Of a DNA stretch of 64,000 nt, positions 1 to 11,800 are shown one piece after another. The notes under the pieces are model-generated. The model saw nothing but the letters and a program-made list of their open reading frames with translations. It had not been told where the DNA came from and ran no database searches. The translations under genes and the position numbers were made by a program. Source of the stretch: Larus michahellis (taxonomy: Eukaryota > Chordata > Aves > Charadriiformes > Laridae); contig NC_133896.1 of NCBI RefSeq assembly GCF_964199755.1, positions 92,488,215 through 92,552,214 of the forward strand. Reading direction: 5' to 3'. How positions within the stretch are numbered: position 1 is the stretch's first letter; each line of letters begins with the position of its first letter.

Positions 1-553
1 ATTTCGTTGCTCTGCATTTAGAAGCAGTGGGCAAGAACTGCCCCCACCTCCAAAGGGTAGCTGTGGTGCCTGTTAGCTGATGCGTCTTCTTTCTGTATCT
101 GCTGTGAATACATCCAGGAAAGCTCAAGCTATGGAAGATATCAGCCACAACACACACTGCCCTGGAGCAGGACAGATGTGTCGCTTGAGCTGCAGTCAGG
201 CTTGGTAGGACAGCCAAGTGGAAGAAGCAACGGACATAGTTTTCCATCTCTCACTGCCCAATGTAACAGAGATTAGGAGTAAGGCCCAACACAGGTAATG
301 CCATTGAACAGCCAGTTTAAAGAAAATGTATTTAAGCAAGTAACAATTACCCGAAGTGTTAAAGAACTAATTGGTCTCAATAAAAGCAAAGAACAGCCTT
401 TGCTAACACAGAGCCTTTCCTAATCTCCTCATAAATTTCCTTAAGGCCTTATCAACTACTTATTGCACTTTCAATGTTTGCACCTCCTTTTTCTCTCTTC
501 AGTCTGGTTGGGACCTCAGTGTGAGCTGCCTTTTTTTGTTTGCAGGAGGTTGT
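1..553 (-). other. HAO2 3' UTR and downstream flank
   Basis: Sequence 3' of the HAO2 stop codon. No AATAAA or ATTAAA is visible on the minus strand between 553 and 1. The poly(A) site therefore either uses a variant signal (an AATACA-like hexamer sits at about 326-331) or lies beyond the left edge. Nothing else recognisable. Confidence 0.5.
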
Positions 554-609
554 TCACAGCTTTGAGAACTGAACGAGATGTGGGCCAATCTCTGAGACAC
601 TGGCACAGC
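554..609 (-). CDS. HAO2: HAO2 coding exon 7, terminal, with SKL peroxisomal signal
   Basis: Terminal 56-bp coding exon. After the acceptor TTTATTTCAG at 619-610 it completes Gly338 and reads [17 protein letters not shown], then TGA at 556-554. The last three residues are a canonical peroxisomal type 1 targeting signal. Human HAO2 has SRL at this position, from memory. Confidence 0.93.
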
Positions 610-3600
610 CTGAAATAAATAGAGAAATGAAACATGTTGGTGAGAGAGAAAGGTTTGTGGATGAAACTTGGAAGGCCCCCCTCCTCTGAAACATTGTCTA
701 GTCTTGTATGACCAATGTGGGGATAGGTTGGTACTTCAACAGCTCGCTCACAGGAGCCCTACTCCCCAATGCCATCTTCAGCCTTGAGCTTAGGCCCTGG
801 GCTTCCCACACAAGAAGGCTTAGAAACAAGAAAAAAAAGGTTCCTTATAACAAGCTGAGCAGGGAGCCACCTCATCCAGCCATAAGTGAAGGGCAGACAG
901 AAATGACCCAGGGGTTGCTGTGTGTCAAGTGACTGGAGGTGGAGATTTGCATTGCCATTTCATTTGGTCAAATCTGGGTGGAATTTCACAGCCCTGCCAA
1001 AAAGGTCCCAACCTGCTACACTTGCCAAATTCAGTGCCCTTTTTCCATGTAACGAAGTGTGAGAGCCTCCTGGAAAAAAAACAAACAACCTTGTAGGAAT
1101 CTTCACTAGTTGAAAAAGTAATCCAAAAAAAACAGCCTATTAGGAAATGCCCAACAGGATTTCAGTTCCAGTCTTGCAGTCAGTGTTGCTATCCACTTGA
1201 GTTGAGGGTTGCTAGAGCATGAAAATCTTTAAAACATGATTTGAAGTGGGACCTTTTGCTGATGTCTGAATACTTCTGCACTGGATCTGCATGCAGTACT
1301 CGTTCCTGCGTGAAACTGGAGTTTGCACTGGGCTGCACGAATTTACTTTTCAGTGAGGGGGGCAAACGTGACAGCTACAGAAACATAGAATGAGGAACAA
1401 CAGTAAAAGCTTGGAGGAGACATGGAGGCTCTTAATGCATGTGGGATGCAGAGATTGGAACCTGCACCAACAGACTGTATTATCTAATACACAGGGAAAA
1501 ATTCTGCATCCATTTTTTCCAAAATTTTCATGCAGAAAAAGAATTGGTTGCCTTTTGCCCTGGTAAACAATTAAATACTGAAAAAAATATGCTACAATTC
1601 CCAGCAAAACAGAAATTCCAAGTTTTGCTCAGCTCTGCTTAGCAGTTTTGTATGTCTTTAATTGGGTCAGAAAGCTGCTTTAACCTACTTCCTCCTTGCA
1701 AGCTTCATTGTTATGGCACCTGAAATGCCAAGTAGTTTCACAGGAAGCAAAGAATCACCTTAAATATAGCAATTAGAACCAGCACAGATCACATGGATTC
1801 CCTTTTTGTGACCCATCCATCAGACTTCTGATATTAGATGGCTTGCATGCAGAGACCTCAGGTATCACCAATTACAAACAAGGGGCAAAATGCTTACCAG
1901 CTAAGGCCATCGACAAACGAAACTCATCCTGCAAAATTCTCAAAATGTCTTGAAGACCTTCTTCACCCTGCTCCAACAAAGAAAGCAGTCAGGGTAAAAG
2001 GAGCACTGGCACTGAGCAGTGCTGCAGGATGCTTGCACTGTGAGAGCTGGGACAGTCCCTGAACTCCGTGCCAATTCCAGTCCCTCATACAGATGAATGA
2101 TTAAAATGATATGATGGATGTGCTCAGTTCATCACAGATTAATTTAGATGCTTTTCCTTTTGTGATACATCTGAACAGGGAAAGAAAACAAAGTTGTTTT
2201 TCACTTCTGACATTTTCTAGTTGTTTTTTTTTTTCCTTAGCTTTCAGTTAACCTCCACCAATGGGCTTGTTTTAAAATGTCAGGCTTTACAATGCTGACA
2301 GTATTTTATGAAGTAATGAGAGTTTTATATATGGTACAGCTTTAAAAACTTTTGTTTACTGAGATACCAGACTGAATCTTTAAAAATAGTACACACTGTG
2401 TTTTCCTCCGAGCAAGTCACACCAAGACGTTCAAAATCCAATAAAATGTACATATGATTTTGATCTTACAGTAAAATATTGGAGGATTTTTTTTCTTTTT
2501 TTCTCTTAAATTTTATTTTTGTTTCTTGCAATAAGGAATGTTTTGGGTGCAGACAATGTCAGTGCCTGTTCATGCCCTTCCTCTTTTGTACGCTAGGGTA
2601 ATGCTACTGAGATACAGCTTTAGGAATACTTTATGGAATACAGCACCAAAGCACAGCTGAACTCAAAAAATCCCATCTCCTTTCTGTTTGCATTATGGAA
2701 AAAAATGCAGGCAGCCCACAGCAACACCCTTTTCATGTTAGGCCCTTTTCCTCTGTTTATTGGCAACAGAAATAGTGCCACCAACCCTTCCAGGTTTCTC
2801 AGAAGATTCAGATGATTTCTTGCTTAAAGCCTAACTACTGGAATCCACAGCAATAACACCACTGGACACTAGTCTCATTAAAAAATAGGAAATGTTTGAA
2901 GACCGTAAAATTATTTTTTTTTTCTTCTAGAGAAAAGCATGGAAGCTCCAATCCAGAGGATAAAATGCAAAAATTTAGCAAAGCAAACAACTGGTATAAT
3001 TACATTTTAATTTTAATTATGTTAACCTTCTGCATAGGGGCCTAATTCATGACTCTGTATCATAGAAATATGCTAGTATTCAAGAAGCAGCAAAGCTGCG
3101 ACTGAGATAATAGTAGCACGCTCAGGCACATACAGGACACGGTTGTGCTCAGTCTTGCCCAAAATGTTTCAGACATCAGCGGGATGGAGTTCTATATGTA
3201 TTTCTCAAGAATTCATAACACCGCTGTGAAACTGCCGTATCAAAACCATATATTTTTTGCAGGTAAGCTGTCAGCAAATCAAATTGTCAGACTCATCTTT
3301 GTAGCAAATAAGCCCTTTTCCGATTTTCAAAAGCACTGTTGGTCCTGAGTCCTACACTATTTTAGCACCAAACTGCAACACGAAGAAATCAGGTCCCACA
3401 AAACAATGGTGTCAGCTTCAAAATCATGTTTGAAATCATAAAATTCAGTGGCATTTTTAAATCAAAGAAAAAAAGGTCTGGTTTTGATTCAATTTGGGGT
3501 GTTTCCACTTGAAATTCAGCAAAAGAAGCAAACAAAATAAATGGGTAAGATTCTTCAGTGCTGAAAACTGTCTCTATGACTTTTAAATAACAACAACACA

Positions 3601-6600
3601 GTGTTGGAGAGTATGAGAAGTAGACATACAAACTCAAAGCTCCTTACTCACCTTGTAAGCCAGACCCCATAAAGCCGGTCTTCCAATAAAGACGCATTTT
3701 GCTCCCAGTGCCAGTGCTTTTAATACGTCACTTCCTTTTCGTATTCCACCATCCAAATACACTTCGACTCTGCCTTGTACTGCCTCCGCAACCTCAACCA
3801 GAGCATCGATCTGCAAAGAAGCAGCCACTCTTGAGGCTCACCTTGAGGTCAGCTTTAGATTCCAAGAGAAAGAGGGGATATTCCAGAGACAGGCAGGGAT
3901 GCAATGCTTTAGTGGCATAGCTTCTCAAAATGAAAAGGGACAATGCATCACAAATAGCACAGCACCGAACGCTGCAGAATAAAGTGCAGCTCCTTGTTCT
4001 GTTTGCCAGATAGTTAATGCCATTTTCCAGTGCTCTGCTTATGCTGATATTCTTTGCTAGCACTTCTAATAAGTGAAAAAGTAACATTTTCACTTGCTTT
4101 CTGAAAGGTTTTAAAAATAAATTTCAATGGAAATAATTGTCATTAATATCTTACTTTCATTTGAGACAATGGTCAATGATACAAAAATTTGTAAAAAACG
4201 CTGATGTCAGACTTCACCCTGCTACTGTCCAATTTGCCTAAACTTGCATTTCAAACTAATCCTGGTGACCACCTGTCGAAAGCCTCCTCAGACCCCCTGA
4301 AGCACCTATGAAGGATTTCATTTGCTATGTAGTACAGGCAACGTACCATTTCCTCCAGGCTAACTCTCCTCATTCCCTGAGGTCTTTCCTGTAGAGCACA
4401 GCGCAGTGCCAGGGTGGTAGTGCAGGGCAGCAACACGCAGAGATGCTGGCTCTGGTCCCAAAGGCAGCGTAACCGGTGGCAGGACGTTGCACTAGACCTA
4501 ACTAACTCTCCTTCACGGCAAACCCAAAGGTCTCTTTTTCTGCAGTCTCTTATACTCTTTTGCCTTCTCTTCATCTTTTTTAAGTAGAGCAGCTATAAGT
4601 AAGATTACTAAGTAGATTTTTCCAATTGGTCATATTTTTTTTTCAGAATTTCAGGCTGAAATTTTCCAGAAATAGCTCAGCAAGAGCAGGGACAATAGCT
4701 TCTGCTGCCAGGCTTGGTACCAGGGGAGCAGCAGAGCTGAACTAGGTATCTGCTGGTTTGTCCGTGCATGTAAAGAAACTTTTAAGGTAGAAGAGCAGTT
4801 TAATGCTGATGCCATTTCCATTATTATGTTATTTAGTATTTAGATGTATTTTTTTAAATCATTATTCTCAGCCTCAACATAGAATAGAAGAGAATTCCCT
4901 GTTGCCTATTTGTATTTAATAAGGAAAACAGAGAAAAGAGAGTCCATAGGATACTATGCAATGCAGAACTGTAAAAGAAGAACAATTTGAAAAACTGACA
5001 GAAGCCAAATTAAACCAGTGAAATATATATACGTCCAAACAACCCACAATTTCTTTGTACAGATTAAAAAGCGGGGGAGTTTTTCTCCAGATAAATTATC
5101 CTTTTTCTGGCTCATGAAAGTCAATAAATTCCCATTTAGTCTTGTGTCTGTAAATACGCAAGCAGACCTCTCACTAAATCTAGCTGCATTGTTTGTGCAT
5201 GTTTTGGCAGATGTGAACAATGAGAATACATTATGCTCTCATTTGTACATTTTTGGTTCCAGAGCTTTGTTTTATTTTTGCTGCAGTGCGCAAAGAGTAC
5301 GTGTGCACTGCACCAGCTAATGAAGACGTAGGCAGAAAACTTTTACTAGCTTAGGCCAGTACTTTATTTGCAGTTATGTGGGTTCAGTGCTGCTTACAGA
5401 ACCCTTCCAAGAAGCTGAGAAAATACTTGAGTGGGTAGCCCATGCCAAGGCATGCATCTTACCAGTTTAAAGCTAAAGTACATCTGCACACATCCACGGC
5501 CATGCAATGAACACATGAGTCCACCAGAAACATATATACAAAGACGAGCATGGAGATACCAAGGTTAGCGCAAACGTGCATAGAATAAACACACATGGGA
5601 CATCTGTCTTCTCACTTACAGTGGCAGGTCCTCCATCCAGTTGCCTTCCGCCGTGATTGGATACAATAATTCCCTGAACTCCATGCCTCACTGCCAGCTC
5701 TGCATCTTCTTTCGTCAAGATGCCTTTGATGATGATGGGCAGGTGGGTCAGGCTCCGCAGCCAGTAGATATCATTCCAGGTGACCGAAGGATCCAAGCTG
5801 TTGGGTGGCAGTCCGTACTCGGAACAGTCACCTCCCTACAGCCATGGGACAGAAGGAAACCTCATCTGAGCAGTGACAATACAAAGGCCCCTTTGAGGTC
5901 TCTCCCTGCTCTTGAACAGATTAATTAAACTTGCCAAAAGACATGTTCATCAGCTCCGGAAACCACGTGTCTCCGGAGGAGAATAATTACAATGGGGATG
6001 GAGATCACTGTCTCTAGGGAAGCTGGACTGAAAGTTTGAAGCCAGAACCCAGGCTGGCAGGAGGTCAAGCCAGGACGCTGCAGAACCAGAAGGGGAGAAG
6101 ATACGCCCTGGGTACAGCAGATGCCAAAGCAGCAGTTACCCGGTGGTTTTGTCTCATGTGGTACACGCCAGCGCAGGGAATGAAAGGACAGGCTCATTTT
6201 ACAAACCTCAAAGGCTCCTTCCAAGTTCTTCAGTTTCATGTGGGGAGGAAGGCGGAAACCATTGCGGACATCGTCACGTCTTTTGCCCGTGTAGGGCAGA
6301 TCCGCGGTGAGGACAAGGCCCTGGAAACCCAAGGCCTCCGCCCGTTGGACCAGCTGCTGGGAAACCGCCCTGTTGCGGTGGATGTAGAGCTGGAACCACC
6401 GGAGGCCGCCGGGGGCGGCCGCGGAGATGTCCTCCAGCGTGCAGGTGGAGTACGTGCTGGCGATGTAACAGGTGTTCATTGCTTTGGCCGCTTCAGGAGG
6501 TATTGGAAAATAATCAGAATCAAGGTCATTTCAATGGTCCTGCCAGACACTGGGTACAAAATTTTTTTTTATACAGTTTGCAGACAACATCTGAGCTCCT

Positions 6601-8780
6601 GTGAGTAATATCCTACCAAACACAGCGCTCTGCCAATTGGCAAATACGCTCTCAGGGTTAAAAATGGCTATATTTACCATGCGCTGTTGTAGGATCATGG
6701 TTAAGAAAGCAGGAAAGGGAGAGGTGGTCCTCTCATTCTGCAACTTTTTTTTTTTTTTAACAGGAACTATATGACTATGTTCTTGCAGGAATATGCTGTC
6801 AAGTGCACACAGTGTACACAGGAACACACAGGAAAAAAGATATTTCCAAGGGTCAGGTCTCCAAACCCACCACAGGATTTGGGAAGAGAGGTTATGCTTT
6901 TCTCCAAGGGAGACACTGTTCTTGCCAGTAACAAGGAATTTACAGGCTGAGTCCCATCCACCACTTCTATGTCCTAACTAGAGCCCACAGCACTGAGGAC
7001 CTGTGCAGTCCCTGGTGTACACCAGAAATGTGTCCACTATCTCTGCCTAAAGTTTGCAGCAGCCCCCCCAGGGCTGATCTCATAATAGTGGCTGAGAGAA
7101 ATACAGCAATGCCTATACGGCTTCCCATGCACTCTGCATCACCAGACCCAAGTAGGTCATCCACAAAAAGGGGTGTCAGAAAGTGGGAAAGGGGTTTGCC
7201 TCTTCAAGCCTGAAGATCCTGCTCAGTCACACTTCAGGTCATCTTAACAGCCTCTTGAGGCTTTTCCGCAGGCCCATTTTTGCTACAGAGCAACAAGGCA
7301 GAAGAGTACCTCTGGCTGTGCTTTTCTCTCCATCAGGCCATGCTAGCTGGTGGAAGCCAGTAGGGGCGATTCCTACAGGGAAGCTGATTTCAGTCCCCAG
7401 GAGCTTAGTCCTAATGTCCATCATGGATACATCCCGCAGCATCCGTGGCCGGAAACGAATTCTGTAAAGCAAAAAAACCCCTTCAGGATGGTGGCTGTCC
7501 AGTGGCTTTTCTGAGGTTTCATGGAAGTCAGGTCTTCATTTACCTATTGCAATGCAGGAAGATGAACCAATAAAGAAAACAGCATATAACAAAGGCTCTT
7601 TGTCCTTTCTGTTCCCTTTTAGAGGTCAATTCAGCCAGCAGTTCAGCCACTTCCACTTTTCATTAATCTCATACTCCTGCTTACTGGCCACAGTACATAA
7701 TTTCTGCATTTCCCACTTCAGCTAAGCATCTCCTCCCACTGTCAATACCACAGATTCCTTCTACTTGCAGCCCAGTCCCAGGTCGCTGCCTTCCACTCCA
7801 CCGTTTGTATGTCTGTCCCCACTGTACATTGTGCCTGGCTTTACTGTCTGCAGCATGTTCCCCAAATCCCATACTAGAATCACAGAATCATAGAACTGCC
7901 CAGGTTGGAAGGGACCTTTCAGATCATCTAGTCCAACCATCAACCTAACTCTGACAAAACCCATCACTTATCTAAACCATATCTCTAAGCGCTATGCCTA
8001 CACGTCTTTTAAATACCTCCAGGGATGGTGCCTCAACCACTTCCCTGGGCAGCCTGTTCCAATGTTTGATAACCCTTTCAGTGTAAAAATCTTTCCTAAT
8101 ATCCAGTCTAAACCTCCCCTGGTGCCGCTTGAGGCCATTTCCTCTTGTCCTACCTCCTGTTACCTGGGAGAAGAGACTGACCCCCGCCTCTCTACAACCT
8201 CCTTTCAGGTAGTTGTAGAGAGCGATAAGGTCTCCCCTCAGACTCCTTTTCTCCGGGCTAAACAACCCCAGCTCCCTCAGCCGCTCCTTGTAAGACTTAT
8301 TCTCACATCTCATTCTATTATAGCCACTCATCCTCTTTCCTGTCATACCATACCATACCATACCATACCATACCATACCATACCATACCACCACACCACA
8401 CCATACCCTACCCTATCCTACCCTCCCATTTGCCTGGACCTTCAGCATCCCTTATGCCTCATGCGTCATGTTCAGGCTAGCATCAGAGCATACAGCATTT
8501 GTCATTTAGGTAAGTGCATTTTGCTTGGGGACCACCTTGAAAGGGCAAGGTGTGAGGGATCGTTGCTTGCTTGTGAGGTCCAAACGTTTGCACAAAAACA
8601 TAGTTTAAAATCTTCCAATACCACACTCCTGATTTCCTCCTTACATTACCTTTTATATGCCAGGATGTTTTCATCTCGAGTGCTACAGTCATCCGCCCCA
8701 GCTGCAAAAAAATCCCAGGCAATCTTGGGTAAATACTTTTTAGCATAAGCTTCGAAGTCTGAAAGACACACCATAGCCAT
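554..8780 (-). CDS. HAO2: HAO2, peroxisomal (S)-2-hydroxy-acid oxidase 2 (seven coding exons, complete)
   Basis: FMN-dependent enzyme that oxidises 2-hydroxy acids (long-chain ones in the HAO2 branch) to 2-oxo acids with O2, giving H2O2, in peroxisomes. Joined coding exons are 8780-8650, 7461-7310, 6490-6207, 5835-5620, 3810-3652, 1967-1898 and 609-554. All introns are GT-AG and phases agree, giving 355 residues (human HAO2 is about 351). Visible family motifs are PTG (77-79), QLY (128-130), T156 and D158, K226, SNHGGRQLD (248-256, with catalytic His250 and Arg253), DGGIR (281-285) and GRP (304-306). It ends in SKL, a canonical PTS1. Phe24 stands where HAO1 has its active-site Tyr, which together with the VCLSDF start and [13 protein letters not shown] favours HAO2 over HAO1. 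The start is chosen by alignment with the remembered human N-terminus and has G at -3 and +4. No frameshift or internal stop was seen, so the gene looks functional. Confidence 0.95.
1898..1967 (-). CDS. HAO2: HAO2 coding exon 6 (70 bp)
   Basis: Short exon that reads [16 protein letters not shown], then RLSMALA and one base of Gly338. It matches the family C-terminal helix (human HAO2 has a GEHGVKEVL-type start here). The acceptor reads TTGGAGCAG and the donor GTAAGC. It joins exon 5 in phase 0 and exon 7 in phase 1. Confidence 0.92.
3652..3810 (-). CDS. HAO2: HAO2 coding exon 5
   Basis: Codes residues 262-314 in phase 0, from [13 protein letters not shown] to GLAYK. It contains the phosphate-binding DGGIRKGSD loop (281-289) and GRP (304-306). 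Acceptor CTTCTTTGCAG, donor GTGAGTAAG. Confidence 0.95.
5620..5835 (-). CDS. HAO2: HAO2 coding exon 4
   Basis: Codes residues 190-261 in phase 0, from [12 protein letters not shown] to [11 protein letters not shown]. It contains Lys226 of the IKGIL strand, catalytic His250 and Arg253 (SNHGGRQ). Acceptor GGCTGTAG, donor GTAAGTG. Confidence 0.95.
6207..6490 (-). CDS. HAO2: HAO2 coding exon 3
   Basis: Codes residues 95-189, from [13 protein letters not shown] to LKNLEGAFE. It carries Ser106, the WFQLY strand (Gln128, Tyr130), Thr156, Asp158 and Arg165/166 of the FMN and substrate site. The acceptor reads CCTCCTGAAG and the donor GTTTGT. The stretch coding AAAPGG is locally very GC-rich and includes GCGGCCGC. 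Confidence 0.93.
7310..7461 (-). CDS. HAO2: HAO2 coding exon 2
   Basis: Codes residues 44-94 ([12 protein letters not shown] to GEKSTAR) and enters in phase 2 after a TTTGCTTTACAG acceptor. The donor is GTACTC. It contains the FMN-site loop APTG (76-79) and the conserved WPDGE (85-89). Phase 1 exit. Confidence 0.93.
7875..8318 (-). mobile_element. CR1 LINE 3' fragment in HAO2 intron 1
   Basis: 5'-truncated CR1, same sense as HAO2. The minus strand reads the ORF2 C-terminus ([20 protein letters not shown], then [20 protein letters not shown] and [19 protein letters not shown]). It ends in the CR1 3' tail, seen on the plus strand as AGAATCACAGAATCATAG. The frame is open through this piece, suggesting a fairly young copy. 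Its 5' end lies next to the ACCAT repeat. Confidence 0.92.
8344..8424. repeat. ACCAT/TACCA pentanucleotide microsatellite
   Basis: About nine near-perfect CATAC/ACCAT pentamers, followed by degenerate ACCAC and ACCCT variants. It lies in HAO2 intron 1 close to the truncated 5' end of the CR1 fragment. Length polymorphism is likely. Confidence 0.9.
8650..8780 (-). CDS. HAO2: HAO2 coding exon 1
   Basis: Codes residues 1-43 and two bases of Arg44, from [10 protein letters not shown] to ENILAYK. The donor GTAATG follows at 8649. Two ATGs lie two codons apart (8780 and 8774) and both have G at -3 and +4; the first is used because it gives the same N-terminal length as human HAO2. Phase 2 exit. 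Confidence 0.92.
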
Positions 8781-8802
8781 TGCTGAGAGAGGCTCTGGGA
8801 AC
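8781..8802 (-). other. 5' UTR part of HAO2 exon 1 and its splice acceptor
   Basis: Upstream of the start codon the minus strand reads a pyrimidine-rich tract ending TTCTTTTCTTCAAG, a plausible acceptor at 8804-8803. The transcript therefore probably has at least one non-coding exon further upstream (above 8810), which I could not locate. The frame stays open upstream to an ATG at 8879, but that part lacks homology and contains the acceptor tract, so it is not used as the start. Confidence 0.55.
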
Positions 8803-11800
8803 CTTGAAGAAAAGAATAACACAGAGCAGAAATTAAATCCCTGAACTGCCATTCTCTCTTCCGAGGGCTCTAATGTCACTTAATGCAAACCTTGGACCCA
8901 TCTGTCTTGTAGAGAGAGGTTCTCTCAGTCTATCTTGCCATTCATCCTCTCTCCTAGTATGAGGAAAACTTGCAGCCATAAGAGCAGGAAGAAGCTTGCA
9001 TCGCTGTGCCTCTCTTTATTCTGTCTTAAACAGAAGTCTGAAGAGGACATTTTAGGTCCTCTGCTATTTTAAGACACGGCAATTGTGTAATTCTGTCATA
9101 AATTCCATTTTAAAAACTAGCAGGGTTATTTGTTCCAGTAATTCTCCTCAAAGTTTGTCCCAAAACATCATTTGCTGGATTACCCCTTAGGACGGCTCCC
9201 TGACTGAACAATTAGTTATGGAGCGCAGTGACTAAATTCAAGCTCATAAAATCTGGAAGCAAGTAAACACGGAGTCTACATCTAACCTGCTCCAGCATGA
9301 ACGCATTGTAAAACTATGTCCAGACTCGGAGTGCAAGCCACTGTCAAGGCCAGCGCTGCAGAAAAACAAAGTATTTTCTTCAGATCTTCATTTCTCTTTT
9401 GTAACAAATATCTTCTGCGTGTTTGCATTACATACTGTAGCACTGATAGATGCTAAAAAAGGAGCACAGAAAATTTGGACAAACTACGAGAAAACACTGG
9501 CAAAAAGCAAATTCCACAATGTGAAACATGATTCTAAGAACTACCCTCAATCTTTCAGGGAACAGAAGTGACGTTGTGTGACCCAGATGTCTAATCAAAC
9601 CAACATAAATGCTGCCTAGCGAGTGTCCGCACTTACATGCTTTTCAACCAGCCAGGACTGAAAACTATGCAAATTAATGTTTTAGCAAGCCATGCCCGTG
9701 CACAAGGAAACATGTACAAAACACAGACAAAATCAATTTACTGAATCATTTTTTTTGCAATTACTTCCACAGCTCTGATTAAAATAGGCATTTTGCAAGG
9801 TATATGAAAGCATAAACTTTTAAACCACATGTGGCTTGGGTCTAATTTTTCTACAAATGTACATGAGAATTAAATATCCTAGTTTTCAGGATTAGCCATA
9901 TTGGCAGGGGTTGCAAGCTTCACCAAAACCAGGCCCATGTGCCCAATGTTGTACACTTCTGACGCGGATAAACACGCAGGTTACGGACACAGATCCAACC
10001 TGTCAAACTGCAGCCGTGGGTATGTCTCACTGACTGGGGTGCCTGTGTATACACTTGAAAATTAGGACTCACAATTCTCTGCTAGGAAAGAGCCCAGGAT
10101 GAGGGGCTCATTGGAAGATGGAGAAGAAATGTGACTGATTTCTTCAGAATTGTTTTGACTCCTCCGACAGGTTTTAGGTAGCAGGTAGTAAAAGTATCCC
10201 AAGCCTTCTCTGTATGCCTTCAAGACATCAAGTGCTGCTGATAGCACAAGTCCTCATATATCATATGTTGTGATAAACTGTAAACCACTTATCAAGACTT
10301 CTGCTTTTCCAACTGTTAGAAAGGTCAAAGCAAGGACAAAAAGACAAACCAACCCCTCTCATGGCAGAATAGACGGGAATTTCAAACAAGCCAGGCCCAG
10401 TCCTCATTGTCTCCCAGTTCAGAACCTCAGTTCAGACTTACTTTGGGTTTCGGGGAGAGCTGCAGGAGGTGAGATCCTCTCCTTCAAGTTCACCTGCAAA
10501 CAAGATATAGAGGAGGTTTTTTTCACTGATTAGCTGCTGTTTTTTATGGAGTCAATAAGCAACCACCAGAGATTAATGCTCAATCCTGCAGTAAACTTTG
10601 TACTGTTTGTATAACACTAACTTTGTTTTGCTATCAGGTGATTAAAAGTTCCTTCCAAAAACATGCATCCCCTTGTCAGCAGCGCGATTGCTTGGTTCAC
10701 AGCATGGGCTCTGTGCTCTTTGGCAGTGGCTGGAGGCTGTGCATTCACTTAGGGAAGCAACAGCATTTCAGGGGGTTCGACTGAATCTCTAAATTGTTGA
10801 TAACTTGCTGCTGAATGTGCTGCAAATTCCACCAAAATGATGATCCACAGACAGTGTGATTTGTTACAGCCCACAACCACAGGGCCTTGAATCTTCACCA
10901 CCACACGTGGGAAATGTTTTTTGCTTCCTATCGTACACGAAGAAGTGAAGTACCTTTTGTCTTCTGCCATTTTTAGAGGGCTATGAGTGCTCTCGTGGTC
11001 CGGCTGCTTTCCAACTGGGCTCGCAGATTCCCTCCTTTGGCTCCCCACCCAGTCATCTCCCAGGAGGACCATGGGTCCTCTCCCTTTCCTGTGCTTGGAG
11101 CTGGTGAGACTTCTCTGTGCTTCCCTCTGTCTCCTCTGCTAAGCATTACAAACCAGGACTGAGGTGCCAACAGATTTATGATATTGACTTAAATTTGTGA
11201 GATATGAAAAGTAAACACCCGACAGTCTTATTTGTAACTTGGTTTTTTAAGCCTTTAAGGTTCATGTTTTCAATTTGCCCATGCAAGCAAGAGAGCTTAA
11301 AACTTTAATTTTTACTAACTAAAAATTTTTCTCACAAACATGTGATACCAGGTGCAGAGGGTGAGGCAGCAACTTGCAGCTGGGGCAGCGAGCGAGCCAA
11401 AGGACCGGGGAAGAGCTGGAAGCTGAACAGAGCTGCAGCCTCGGGACCTGGTTTCCAAGAGGCTGGTCTGATCCAGGACTGCAGATCTGAAGTTCCTGAC
11501 AGCAGAGATTCTAGGTTGCTGACACCATCTTTACAGCTGTAGTGAACACCTATTCTTCTCTTACATGTATCCATGAGTCCCTGCCCAAACTCTACCAGGC
11601 ATGATCATCTATACCATCGTCTTTTGGAACTTTTTTAAATTCAGCCTTCTGAGCTCGTTATCCACTGACAGCACTGTGAAGCTTCCTTCCAGCATCCGGC
11701 TATGGATACACGTGTCACCAGCAGGACACGGTGTGCACGCTGGGCATGCGTGCCCGTGGGCTCCTTGGATCACTTTCCTGCCCAGGAAAAGCTGCACAGC

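Noticed and set aside
6036..6608. 190-codon plus-strand open frame
   Set aside because: It lies antisense to HAO2 exon 3; its length comes from the GC-rich coding sequence on the other strand.
8062..8748. 228-codon plus-strand open frame
   Set aside because: It reads antisense through the CR1 fragment, the ACCAT repeat and HAO2 exon 1; the long run is repeat-derived.
554..8780. Calling the gene HAO1 rather than HAO2
   Set aside because: Phe24 instead of Tyr, the VCLSDF start, [13 protein letters not shown] and the C-terminal spacing all match HAO2 as remembered, not HAO1.
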